NCBI RefSeq assembly: GCF_003569765.1
Contig: NZ_QXMG01000037.1
Location: 1 to 60,198 of the forward strand
Source of the DNA: Caldimonas tepidiphila
GTDB lineage: Bacteria; Pseudomonadota; Gammaproteobacteria; Burkholderiales; Burkholderiaceae_C
DNA: 60,198 nt
Direction of reading: 5' to 3'
The notes below the pieces were generated by a model that was not told the origin of the DNA, did no database searches, and saw only the letters and a program-made list of their open reading frames with translations. A program made the translations under genes and the position numbers. Each line of letters opens with the position of its first letter. The stretch's first letter is position 1. Of this stretch, positions 49,965 to 58,419 are shown one piece after another.

Positions 49965-52321
49965 ACATGAAAAGCTGCAAGAAATCGCCCTCCGTCGCGC
50001 CGCTGGCCGGCGCCCTGCTGGCGCTGGCGCTGCAGACCGCCGCGCCCGTGGCGTTCGCCCAGCGCAATGCCGCGCCGGTGACGCTGAACTTCGTCAACGC
50101 CGAGATCGACGGCGTCGCGCGCGCGATGGGCACGATCCTCGACCGCCAGTTCGTCGTCGACCCGCGCGTCAAGGGCCAGATCACGCTCTACAGCGAGCAG
50201 CCGATGCCCCCGGCGGCGGCCTACCGCAGCTTCCTCGCGGCGCTGCGCGGGCTCGGCTTCGCGGTGGTCGAGAGCGGCGGGCTCCACAAGATCGTGCCGG
50301 AGGCCGAGGCCAAGCTGCAGACCGACAGCGTCGGCGTCGGCAGCGCGGTCGGCTCGGTGCCGCAGCGCGGCGACCAGATCGCGACGCAGATCTTCCGGCT
50401 CAGCCACGAGAACGCGAACAACCTCGTGACGGTGCTGCGCCCGCTGATCAGCCCGAACAACACGATCAACGTCAACCCGGGCAACAACTCGCTCGTCATC
50501 ACCGACTACACGACGAACCTGCGCCGCCTCGCGCGCATCATCTCCGCGCTCGACCTGCCGGGCAGCACCGGTGTCGAGATCATCCCGCTGCAGCACGCGC
50601 TCGCCTCGGAGATCGCGCCGCTGGTGCAGCGCCTGGCCAGCGACCAGCCGGGCGCCACCGTGCCGGGCGCCCCCGCGCAGGCCGCTGCCGCGGCGGGGGC
50701 GGGGCAGGTGCTCGCCGACGTGCGCAGCAACGCGCTGATCCTGCGCGCCGCCAATCCGCAGCGCCTGCAGATCCTGCGCAGCATCGTCGAGAAGCTCGAC
50801 CAGCCGCTGCAGAGCGGGGTGCGGGCCACCGGCAACATCTTCGTCGTGCCGCTGCGCAACGCCGACGCGACGCGGCTGGCGCAGACGCTGCGCGCCGCCT
50901 TCAGCGGCGAGGCCCAGGGCACGGCGGGCGGCGGCGCAGGCGGCGGGGGCGGTGGGGGCGCCACGACGACCCCGGTGCGCACCACGGCTGGCACAGGCAC
51001 GAGCGGCGCCGGCACGACCGGCACCGGCAGCGGCGGCGGCGGGCTCAGCACCGGCCCGGCCAACTTCGGCACCAACCTCGGCGGGGAGGGCCCGGCCACC
51101 GGCGGCTTCATCCAGGCCGACCCGAGCACCAACTCGCTGATCATCACCGCGCCCGAGCCGCTGTACCGCCAGGTGCGCTCGGTGATCGACCAGCTCGACT
51201 CGCGCCGCGCGCAGGTCTACGTCGAGTCGCTGATCGTCGAGGTCAACGCCAACAAGGCGTCCGAGCTGGGCGTGCAGTGGCAGGGCGTGCTCGGCAACAG
51301 CGGCGACAGCAACATCGTCGGCGTCGGCACCAACTTCGGCAGCGGCGGCAACAACATCCTGAACCTGACGCAGCAGGCGGCCACCGGCACCCTCGCGAGC
51401 CTGCCGGGCACCGGCATCAACGTCGGGCTCGTGCACAACTTCGGCGGCACCTACGGGCTCGGCATCCTCGCGCGCGCGCTGCAGAACAACGGCGACGTCA
51501 ACATCCTGTCGACGCCGAACCTGATCACGCTCGACAACGAGGAGGCGAAGATCGTCGTCGGCCAGAACGTGCCCTTCATCACCGGCCAGTACACCAACAC
51601 CGGCACCGGCACGACCAGCCCCTTCCAGACCATCGAGCGCCGCGACGTCGGCCTGACGCTGCGCATCCGGCCGCAGATCGGCGAGGGCGGCACGCTGCGC
51701 ATGACGATCTTCCAAGAGTCCTCGGCCGTGCAGGACGTGGCCACCGGCACCGCCAACGCCGGCCCCACCACCAGCAAGCGCTCGATCGAGTCGACCGTGG
51801 CGGTGGACGACGGCCAGATCATCGTGCTCGGCGGCCTGATCCAGGACCAGTACACGACCAACCGCTCCAAGGTGCCGCTGCTCGGCGACCTGCCGGTGCT
51901 CGGCGGCCTGTTCCGCAGCGAGAGCCGCGCGCGCAACAAGACCAACCTGATGGTCTTCCTGCGGCCGGTCGTGATGCGCACCGCGCAGGACGCGACCACG
52001 CTGACGCTGGACCGCTACGACTTCATCCGTGCGCAGCAGCAGGGCGTGCAGCCGCGCCAGAGCCCGGTGATGCAGCTCAACGACGCGCCGGTGCTGCCGG
52101 CGGTGCACCCGATCGCGCCGCTGCAGGCCGCGCCGCTGGGCCTGCCCGCGCTGCCCGGCACGCCGCTGCAGCCCTCCGGCCCGGTGCCGGGCCAGGCGCC
52201 CGCGCAGCCGCAGGGCCCGGCGGCCCAGCCGCCGGCCATCCCGCAGCCGGTGCCGCAACAGCCGGCACCTTCCGCCGTGCCGCTGCCGCCCGAAGCGGCG
52301 CCGGTGCAGCCGCAAAGCTGA
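49961..52321 (+). CDS. gspD: Type II secretion system secretin GspD
   Basis: Outer-membrane channel of the T2SS, 786 residues. Signal peptide cut after AFA (about residue 33), then N0 (VTLNFVNAEIDGVARAMGTILDRQFVVDPRVKGQITLYS), N1, N2 and N3 domains. N3 carries a 50-residue Gly/Thr loop (about 325-375). The secretin core has VYVESLIVEVNANKASELGVQW, LSTPNLITLDNEEAKIVVGQNVPF and VPLLGDLPVLGGLFRSES. The last 90 residues are Pro/Ala/Gln-rich and do not resemble the pilotin-binding S domain of PulD. The start overlaps gspN. Confidence 0.95.
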   Translation: MNMKSCKKSPSVAPLAGALLALALQTAAPVAFAQRNAAPVTLNFVNAEIDGVARAMGTILDRQFVVDPRVKGQITLYSEQPMPPAAAYRSFLAALRGLGFAVVESGGLHKIVPEAEAKLQTDSVGVGSAVGSVPQRGDQIATQIFRLSHENANNLVTVLRPLISPNNTINVNPGNNSLVITDYTTNLRRLARIISALDLPGSTGVEIIPLQHALASEIAPLVQRLASDQPGATVPGAPAQAAAAAGAGQVLADVRSNALILRAANPQRLQILRSIVEKLDQPLQSGVRATGNIFVVPLRNADATRLAQTLRAAFSGEAQGTAGGGAGGGGGGGATTTPVRTTAGTGTSGAGTTGTGSGGGGLSTGPANFGTNLGGEGPATGGFIQADPSTNSLIITAPEPLYRQVRSVIDQLDSRRAQVYVESLIVEVNANKASELGVQWQGVLGNSGDSNIVGVGTNFGSGGNNILNLTQQAATGTLASLPGTGINVGLVHNFGGTYGLGILARALQNNGDVNILSTPNLITLDNEEAKIVVGQNVPFITGQYTNTGTGTTSPFQTIERRDVGLTLRIRPQIGEGGTLRMTIFQESSAVQDVATGTANAGPTTSKRSIESTVAVDDGQIIVLGGLIQDQYTTNRSKVPLLGDLPVLGGLFRSESRARNKTNLMVFLRPVVMRTAQDATTLTLDRYDFIRAQQQGVQPRQSPVMQLNDAPVLPAVHPIAPLQAAPLGLPALPGTPLQPSGPVPGQAPAQPQGPAAQPPAIPQPVPQQPAPSAVPLPPEAAPVQPQS

Positions 52322-52332
52322 GACCATCCGCC

Positions 52333-53754
52333 ATGAGTGCCCGACATCCCCTGCCCTACGCCTTCGCGAAGGCGAACACGCTGCTGCTGGAGGACGACGG
52401 CGACCGGCTCGTGCTGTGGGCCGGCGACTCGCCCTCGCCGGCCGCGCTGTCCGAGGTGCTGCGCCACTTCCGCGTCGACGCGATGGAGCGCGAGGCCAGC
52501 AGCACGCTCGTCAGCCGCATCGCCGCCGCCTACGCCGGCGGCGAGTCGAGCGCCGCGACCGTGATCGGCGAGGTCGAGAGCAAGGTCGACCTCTCGCGCA
52601 TGATGCAGGACCTGCCCGCGGTGGAGGACCTGCTCGAGGCCGTCAACGACGCGCCGATCATCCGCATGCTCAACGCGCTCTTGACGCAGGCCGCCAAGGA
52701 CGGGGCGAGCGACATCCACATCGAGCCCTACGAGCGCAGCTCCGCGGTGCGCTTCCGCGTCGACGGCACCCTGCGCGAGGTGGTGCAGCCCAACCGCGCG
52801 CTGCACGCAGCGCTGATCTCGCGGCTGAAGATCATGGCCGAGCTCGACATCGCCGAGAAGCGATTGCCGCAGGACGGGCGCATCTCCCTGCGCATCGGCG
52901 GGCGCGCGATCGACGTGCGCGTCTCGACGCTGCCCTCGGCGCACGGCGAGCGCGCGGTGCTGCGACTGCTCGACAAGGGCGAGACCAAGTTCTCGCTCGA
53001 GAGCCTCGGGATGAGCGGCGACGTCCTCTCGCGCTTCGACCGGCTGCTGCAGCAGCCGCACGGCATCGTGCTCGTCACGGGCCCCACCGGCTCGGGCAAG
53101 ACCACCACGCTCTACGCGGGCCTCGGGCGCCTGGATACCAGCACCACCAACGTGCTGACGGTCGAGGACCCGGTCGAGTACGAACTCGCCGGCGTCGGGC
53201 AGACGCAGGTCAACGCGAAGATCGACCTGAGCTTCGCGAAGGCGCTGCGCGCGATCCTGCGCCAGGACCCGGACGTGATCATGATCGGCGAGATCCGCGA
53301 CTTCGAGACCGCGCAGATCGCGGTGCAGGCCTCGCTCACCGGCCACCTGGTCCTCGCGACGCTGCACACCAACGACGCGGTCAGCGCCGTCACGCGCCTG
53401 ACCGACATGGGCGTGGAGCCCTTCCTGCTGAGCTCGAGCCTGCTCGGCGTGCAGGCGCAGCGCCTGGTGCGCAAGCTCTGCCCCACCTGCCGGCGCCAGG
53501 ACGGCGAGGGCCGCTGGCACCCGGTGGGCTGCCCCGACTGCGGCCAGACCGGCTACCGCGGCCGCACCGGCGTGTACGAGCTGCTGGTGGTCGACGAGCA
53601 GGTGCAGTCGCTGATCCACAACCGCGCGCCGGAGAGCGAGCTGTTCGAGGCCGCGCGCCGCAACGGCATGCGCACGATGCGCGAGGACGGCGAACGCCTC
53701 GTCGCCGACGGCACCACCTCGCTCGAGGAATTGATGCGCGTCACGCGCGACTGA
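52333..53754 (+). CDS. gspE: Type II secretion system ATPase GspE
   Basis: Cytoplasmic hexameric ATPase that drives the pseudopilus, 473 residues. It has a short N1E-like domain, then Walker A GPTGSGKTTTLY, Asp box TVEDPVEY, Walker B DPDVIMIGEIRD and His box TGHLVLATLHTNDA. A four-Cys zinc motif follows (CPTC and CPDC, about residues 385-410). ATG 52333 is 11 bases after the gspD stop. Confidence 0.96.
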   Translation: MSARHPLPYAFAKANTLLLEDDGDRLVLWAGDSPSPAALSEVLRHFRVDAMEREASSTLVSRIAAAYAGGESSAATVIGEVESKVDLSRMMQDLPAVEDLLEAVNDAPIIRMLNALLTQAAKDGASDIHIEPYERSSAVRFRVDGTLREVVQPNRALHAALISRLKIMAELDIAEKRLPQDGRISLRIGGRAIDVRVSTLPSAHGERAVLRLLDKGETKFSLESLGMSGDVLSRFDRLLQQPHGIVLVTGPTGSGKTTTLYAGLGRLDTSTTNVLTVEDPVEYELAGVGQTQVNAKIDLSFAKALRAILRQDPDVIMIGEIRDFETAQIAVQASLTGHLVLATLHTNDAVSAVTRLTDMGVEPFLLSSSLLGVQAQRLVRKLCPTCRRQDGEGRWHPVGCPDCGQTGYRGRTGVYELLVVDEQVQSLIHNRAPESELFEAARRNGMRTMREDGERLVADGTTSLEELMRVTRD

Positions 53755-53782
53755 ACCCGGCCCCCCTCACTCCACTGCCTCC

Positions 53783-55000
53783 ATGCCTGCCTACCGATTC
53801 GAAGCGCTCGACAGCGCCGGGCGCACCAGCACCGGGCTGATCGAGGCCGACAACGCGCGCGCCGCGCGCGCACAGCTGCGCGCGCAGCAACTGGTGCCGA
53901 TGGAGGTCAACCCGGTCGCCCAGGAAGGCACTGCCGGCAGCCCCGGGCTGAAGCTGCGCGGCCGCGTCTTCAACAGCACCGGCCTCGCGATCTGGACCCG
54001 CCAGCTCGCCGGCCTGGTCGTCTCCGGCCTGCCGCTCGAGCGCGCGCTGACCGCGCTCGCCGACGAGTCCGACAACGAGCGCCAGCGCGAGCTCGTCGCG
54101 CACCTGCGGAGCGAGGTCAACGCGGGCGCCCCCTTCGCCCGGGCGCTGGCCACCGCGCCGCGCGAGTTCGACGACGTCTACCGCGCGGTGGTCGCCGCCG
54201 GCGAGCAGAGCGGCAACCTCGGCCTCGTGCTCGAGCGCCTCGCCGACGACCTGGAGGAACGCCAGGCGCTGCGCGCGCGGCTGATCGGCGCGGCGCTCTA
54301 CCCCGCGATCGTGTCGCTGATCGCGGTGGTGATCGTGATCTTCCTCGTCAGCTACGTGGTGCCGCAGGTGGCCTCGGTGTTCGCCGGCACGCGCCAGTCG
54401 CTGCCGGTGCTGACCGAGGCGATGCTGGGCTTGAGCGCCTTCGTGCGGCAGTGGGGCTGGCTGGTCGCGCTCGTGCTCGCCGCCGGCGGCGCGCTGCTCG
54501 CCGTCAGCCTGCGCAACGAGGCCTTCCGCGAGCGCTTCGACGCCGGCTGGCTGCGCCTGCCGCTGATCGGCCGGCTCGCGCGAGGCTACAACGCGGCGCG
54601 CTTCGCCGGCACGCTGGCGATGCTCGCCGGCGCGGGCGTGCCGATCCTCAAGGCCTTGCAGGCGGCGGCCGAGACGCTGCACAACCGCGCGATGCGCGCC
54701 GACGCGCTCGACGCGCTGGTGCAGGTGCGCGAGGGCGCGCCGCTGGCCTCCGCCCTGGCCGGGCGCAAGCGTTTTCCGGGCCTGCTGAGCATGTTCTCGC
54801 GTCTCGGCGAGCAGACCGGGACGCTGCCGGCGATGCTCGACCGCGCCGCACGCCAGCTCGGCCAGGAGGTGCAGCGCCGCGCGATGCAGCTCGCCACGCT
54901 GCTCGAGCCGCTGCTGATCGTCGGCATGGGCGGCATCGTGATGCTGATCGTGCTCGCGGTGCTGCTGCCGATCATCCAGCTCAACACCTGGGTCAAGTAG
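53783..55000 (+). CDS. gspF: Type II secretion system inner-membrane platform protein GspF
   Basis: Polytopic platform protein, 405 residues, with two homologous cytoplasmic helical domains and three membrane helices. The N-terminal YRFEALDSAGRTSTGLIEADNARAAR is typical. The first domain has TRQLAGLVVSGLPLERAL, the second has ARFAGTLAMLAGAGVPILKALQAA, and membrane segments include YPAIVSLIAVVIVIFLVSYVVPQV and the C-terminal GMGGIVMLIVLAVLLPIIQLNTWVK. Last gene of the gsp operon. Confidence 0.96.
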   Translation: MPAYRFEALDSAGRTSTGLIEADNARAARAQLRAQQLVPMEVNPVAQEGTAGSPGLKLRGRVFNSTGLAIWTRQLAGLVVSGLPLERALTALADESDNERQRELVAHLRSEVNAGAPFARALATAPREFDDVYRAVVAAGEQSGNLGLVLERLADDLEERQALRARLIGAALYPAIVSLIAVVIVIFLVSYVVPQVASVFAGTRQSLPVLTEAMLGLSAFVRQWGWLVALVLAAGGALLAVSLRNEAFRERFDAGWLRLPLIGRLARGYNAARFAGTLAMLAGAGVPILKALQAAAETLHNRAMRADALDALVQVREGAPLASALAGRKRFPGLLSMFSRLGEQTGTLPAMLDRAARQLGQEVQRRAMQLATLLEPLLIVGMGGIVMLIVLAVLLPIIQLNTWVK

Positions 55001-55045
55001 CGCCGCCCCGCCTCCGCACCGGGAGCCCTCCGGGGTCGCCACGGC

Positions 55046-55076
55046 TTGACAGGGGCGGCACGGTTCATGCTTAAAT
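55046..55076 (+). promoter_or_regulatory. Promoter of the AAA+ ATPase gene
   Basis: Perfect -35 TTGACA (55046-55051) and a TGC-extended -10 TTAAAT (55071-55076) at 19-base spacing. The CTTGACA core also resembles a heat-shock sigma-32 -35, but no good CCCCAT-type -10 follows. Confidence 0.5.
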
Positions 55077-55149
55077 CCTTTGCAGGAACCGGCGCGCCGC
55101 GGCACCGACGGCAGAGGCGCCGGCCGCCCCTGAGCGTTGGAGGATCTTC

Positions 55150-56142
55150 ATGAGTGCTCGCGACCTGGTGCCCGTGCGTTCCACGGCGATCCCGATTGCC
55201 CATATGCGGCATGTCTACCGCCTCGACGAGGTGGAAAAGAGGCTCGACAAGCTGCCGAAGAAGGAGCACGAGAACCTGCGCGCCACCTACGAGCGCATGC
55301 TCGAGCGCGGCCCCGAGCGCTTCCAGGTCAAGCCCTCGGGCCTGCCCGCGATGGAGACGCTGTACGAGGAGCTGCCGAACTTCGCCGAGGTGCTCGACGA
55401 CGTGAAGCGCCAGCTCGCGCTGTGCGAGGACAGCCGCGACGCGCTGGAGATCACGCCGATGCTGCTGCTCGGCCCCCCGGGCATCGGCAAGACCCATTTC
55501 GCGCGCCACCTCGCGCAGCTGCTCGGCACCGGCATGGGCTTCGTGTCGATGAGCTCGCTCACCGCCGGCTGGGTGCTGTCGGGCGCCTCGAGCCAGTGGA
55601 AGGGCGCGCGCCCCGGCAAGGTGTTCGAGACGCTGGTCGACGGCCAGTACGCCAACCCGGTGATGGTGGTCGACGAGATCGACAAGGCCGGCGGCGAGTC
55701 GGCCTACGACCCGCTCGGCGCGCTCTACAGCCTGCTCGAGCACGACACGGCGTCGAACTTCACCGACGAGTTCGCCGAGGTGGCGATCGACACCAGCCAG
55801 ATGATCTGGGTGGCCACGGCCAACGACGAGCGCGCCATCCCCGACCCGATCCTCAACCGGATGAACGTCTACGAGGTCGCGCCCCCGGACCGCGACGCGG
55901 CGCGCAAGATCGCCACGCGTCTTTACAGGACGCTGCGCGGCGAGCACGACTGGGGTTCGCGCTTCGAGCCGGAGCCGGGCGACGCGGTGCTCGAGCGCAT
56001 GAGCGAGCTCGCGCCGCGCGAGATGCGCCGCGCCTGGATGACCGCCTTCGGCAACGCCAAGCTCGACGGGCGCGGCCGCGTCGAGCTGCGCGACCTGCCC
56101 GAGGGCGGCCCGCGCCGCTCGCCGATCGGCTTCGTGCAGTAG
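55150..56142 (+). CDS. Lon-like AAA+ ATPase without protease domain
   Basis: The 330-residue protein has an N-terminal helical part (DEVEKRLDKLPKKEHENLRATYERMLERGPERFQ) and one AAA+ module: Walker A LLGPPGIGKTHFAR (about residues 106-119), Walker B VMVVDEIDKAGG, sensor 1 IWVATANDERAIPDPILNRM and a sensor 2-like REMRRAW. The order and wording resemble the ATPase part of Lon, but there is no Ser-Lys protease domain and no large N-domain. It likely acts as a chaperone or unfoldase in the cytoplasm. No partner protease is next to it. Its own promoter separates it from gspF. Confidence 0.85.
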   Translation: MSARDLVPVRSTAIPIAHMRHVYRLDEVEKRLDKLPKKEHENLRATYERMLERGPERFQVKPSGLPAMETLYEELPNFAEVLDDVKRQLALCEDSRDALEITPMLLLGPPGIGKTHFARHLAQLLGTGMGFVSMSSLTAGWVLSGASSQWKGARPGKVFETLVDGQYANPVMVVDEIDKAGGESAYDPLGALYSLLEHDTASNFTDEFAEVAIDTSQMIWVATANDERAIPDPILNRMNVYEVAPPDRDAARKIATRLYRTLRGEHDWGSRFEPEPGDAVLERMSELAPREMRRAWMTAFGNAKLDGRGRVELRDLPEGGPRRSPIGFVQ

Positions 56143-56181
56143 CCGGCGTCCCCGGTGCAGGGGGCGCCGGCACCGGGGCCC

Positions 56182-56187
56182 TATCAT
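56182..56187 (+). promoter_or_regulatory. -10 element directly before the 5'-nucleotidase gene
   Basis: TATCAT followed by exactly six bases and then ATG, the same geometry as before lptM. A transcript from here would be leaderless. No clear -35 was found. Confidence 0.4.
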
Positions 56188-56193
56188 CCGGGC

Positions 56194-57126
56194 ATGGCTG
56201 CACCGACCCTTGACGGCCACCAGCTCGTGGTGGCCATTTCCTCGCGCGCGCTGTTCGACTTCGAGGAGGAGAACACGCTGTTCGAATCCGGCGACGACCG
56301 CGCCTACATGCGGCTGCAGCTCGAGCGCCTGGAGCGGCCCGCGCGTCCCGGCGTCGCCTTCTCGCTCGTCAACAAGCTGCTCGCCTTCAACCTCGGCGAC
56401 GGCAGCGCGGCGCCGCGCGTGGAAGTGGTGATCCTGTCGCGCAACGACCCGGTCTCCGGCATGCGCGTGTTCCGCTCCGCGAAGCACTACGGCCTGCCGA
56501 TCCAGCGTGGCGTGTTCACCCGCGGCAGCTCGCCCTGGCGCTACCTGCGCCCGCTGAAGGCGAACCTGTTCCTGTCGGCCAACGAGGCCGACGTGCGCTC
56601 CGCGCTCGACGCCGGCGTGCCGGCAGCGCGCGTCTACCCGCACTCGGCGCGTGCGTCCGACGCGCACCCTGCCGAGGTACGCATCGCCTTCGACGGCGAC
56701 GCGGTGCTGTTCTCCGACGAGGCCGAGCAGGTGTTCCAGTCGCGCGGCCTGGACGCCTTCCAGCAGCACGAGACCGATCATGCGGCGCTGCCGCTGCCCG
56801 CCGGCCCCTTCAAGCCGCTGCTCGAGGCGCTGCAGCGACTGCAGCACGAGCCGGCGGCCGGCATGCGGCTGCGCACCGCGCTGGTAACGGCGCGCAGCGC
56901 GCCGGCCCACGAGCGGGCGATCCGCACCCTGATGGACTGGAACATCGAGATCGACGAGGCGATGTTCCTCGGCGGGCTGGCCAAGGGCGCCTTCCTGCGC
57001 GAGTTCGAGCCGGACTTCTTCTTCGACGACCAGACGCGCCACATCGAGAACGCCGCCGAGCACGTGCCGGCGGGGCATGTGGCGGCGGGGGTGGCGAACC
57101 GGGTGCTTGCCCGTCAAGACGGGTAA
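56194..57126 (+). CDS. Cytosolic 5'-nucleotidase family protein
   Basis: The 310-residue protein resembles the 5'-nucleotidase family related to animal cytosolic 5'-nucleotidase I. Segments are LVVAISSRALFDFEEENTLF at the start, FSLVNKLLAFNLG, VEVVILSRNDPVSGMRVFRSA, RGVFTRGSSPWRYLRPLKANLFLSANEADV, and the acidic motif RIAFDGDAVLFSDEAEQVF. The near-end EFEPDFFFDDQTRHIENA completes the HAD-like site. It would dephosphorylate nucleoside monophosphates in the cytoplasm. ATG 56194 was preferred to an in-frame start at 56155 because the family begins close to VVAISSRALFD. Confidence 0.85.
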   Translation: MAAPTLDGHQLVVAISSRALFDFEEENTLFESGDDRAYMRLQLERLERPARPGVAFSLVNKLLAFNLGDGSAAPRVEVVILSRNDPVSGMRVFRSAKHYGLPIQRGVFTRGSSPWRYLRPLKANLFLSANEADVRSALDAGVPAARVYPHSARASDAHPAEVRIAFDGDAVLFSDEAEQVFQSRGLDAFQQHETDHAALPLPAGPFKPLLEALQRLQHEPAAGMRLRTALVTARSAPAHERAIRTLMDWNIEIDEAMFLGGLAKGAFLREFEPDFFFDDQTRHIENAAEHVPAGHVAAGVANRVLARQDG

Positions 57127-57173
57127 AGGCCGGCACGGGCCCCGGGGGCGCCGGAGAATTTGAAAAAATTACC

Positions 57174-57215
57174 CAGATGCCTGCCGAAGTGTTGCGAATG
57201 CAAACAGATGCCTGC
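57174..57215 (+). promoter_or_regulatory. Tandem direct repeats before the LuxR-type gene
   Basis: CAGATGCCTGC occurs at 57174-57184 and 57205-57215, 31 bases apart (about three helical turns). The second copy ends at the -35 position of a candidate promoter whose -10 is TAGACT (57228-57233). This is activator-site geometry. Confidence 0.5.
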
Positions 57216-57279
57216 ATGAGTGCCCCCTAGACTCGGCCTCACCAAGAAGGGCGAACAACGCGCCCCGGGGAGGCTTGGT

Positions 57280-58140
57280 ATGAGTAGTTTTCGCCATCAC
57301 GGGTTGCGGCGCCCGTGCAGCCCCATCCCCGAGCACGGAATGGACGAAGCCTCGGGCGGCTCGGGCTCACCCATCGAGCGGCTGCTCCAGGCATGGCATC
57401 CCGGCACGCCGGCCGGGCCTGTGCCGGAGGCATGGTGTGCGGAGCGCCCTCCGCCCTGCCCGCGCGCCTCGACGGCCCCTCCCCGCGGAGCGCCCCTGCT
57501 GCTGTGCCCGGCACCGGGTCACGAGGAGGCGGTCGAAGGGCTGCGCGTCGTCTGGCGCGACTCGGTCGCGCCGCAGCCTCTCGCCACCGCGGCCCCCAGG
57601 ACGATCGAAGAGCTGTCTCGCCTTCTGAGCGAGCATGCGCCGCAGCTGCTTCTGATCGATGCCGACCTCTGCCTGCGCTTCGGCGCCGGCGCGCTGCGCC
57701 GGCTGCAGCGCGCGTTTCCGGCCACCGAGTGGATCATTGGCTGGGACGAACCAACCAAGTGCCGTGCCGACGTGGTAATCCAATGCCATGCGCGCGGCTG
57801 CATCGCCTGGAACGCGCCTGCCGCAGAGCAGCTGCGGGCGCTGCGCGCTGTGCAGGCGGGAGAGCTGTGGTTTCCGCGCGCGGTGATGCAAGCGCTCTAC
57901 CTGTCGCTGCTCAACGAGCTGCCCGTTGGCGCAGGAGCGCGTGAGACCGACGCGGAGACCGTGGGGCCGGGCACCGCGCTGAGCGCCCGCGAGGCCGAGG
58001 TGCTGGCACTGACGCGCAAGGGCCTGACCAACAAGGAGATCGCGGCGCGCCTCGACATCAGCGTCAACACGGTGAAGAAGCACCTCGCCAACGCCTTCGA
58101 GAAGTGCGGGGTGCGCAGCCGACGACAGCTCCTGAAGTAA
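57280..58140 (+). CDS. LuxR-family transcriptional regulator with degenerate receiver
   Basis: The 286-residue protein ends in a LuxR/FixJ-type HTH (LSAREAEVLALTRKGLTNKEIAARLDISVNTVKKHLANAFEKCGV, residues about 230-280). The middle part looks like a response-regulator receiver: LLLIDADLCLRFGAGAL, ATEWIIGWDEP, VIQCHARGCIAWNAP and AVQAGELWFPRAVM. A conventional phospho-acceptor pair is not obvious, so it may be an unphosphorylated or ligand-free receiver. The first 85 residues are Pro-rich. ATG 57280 has GAGG upstream; an earlier in-frame start at 57220 lacks one. Possible targets are the exported-protein genes downstream. Confidence 0.82.
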   Translation: MSSFRHHGLRRPCSPIPEHGMDEASGGSGSPIERLLQAWHPGTPAGPVPEAWCAERPPPCPRASTAPPRGAPLLLCPAPGHEEAVEGLRVVWRDSVAPQPLATAAPRTIEELSRLLSEHAPQLLLIDADLCLRFGAGALRRLQRAFPATEWIIGWDEPTKCRADVVIQCHARGCIAWNAPAAEQLRALRAVQAGELWFPRAVMQALYLSLLNELPVGAGARETDAETVGPGTALSAREAEVLALTRKGLTNKEIAARLDISVNTVKKHLANAFEKCGVRSRRQLLK

Positions 58141-58235
58141 GGATTAGTCCTCTTACCCGTTTGGGCCATTGAGCCGTTGCCTCGCGGCTTCTACATTTCC
58201 CTCACCCGAGACGCACATCGGGAAAGGAGATTTCC

Positions 58236-58286
58236 ATGAAGCTTGCAGAAATCCGGTGGGTGCACCGGCGAGGGCATGTTCCCTGA
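58236..58286 (+). CDS. Possible 16-residue leader ORF
   Basis: ATG 58236 has AAAGGAG six bases upstream, a near-ideal ribosome-binding site, and opens a 16-codon frame (MKLAEIRWVHRRGHVP) to TGA. It sits in the 279-base gap between the LuxR-type gene and the exported protein. No family is recognised. It could be a leader peptide, a remnant or chance. The rest of that gap holds only a weak AGCCG/CGGCT hairpin soon after 58170. Confidence 0.25.
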   Translation: MKLAEIRWVHRRGHVP

Positions 58287-58419
58287 CTCTTGAATTTCTC
58301 CGACCAATTCGCCGGGTCTTGAAAGACCTTGCGAACGAATTGCATGAAAGACAGGCGCAGCCCGGCGGATGATTCCATTCGGTCGGGACGGGATAACTTT
58401 GCAAATTTAGGAGCACATC

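Noticed and set aside
58169-58372. 67-codon plus-strand frame starting with TTG after the LuxR-type gene
   Set aside because: Poor start, no ribosome-binding site and no family signal. The shorter frame at 58236 has a much better site but is still uncertain.
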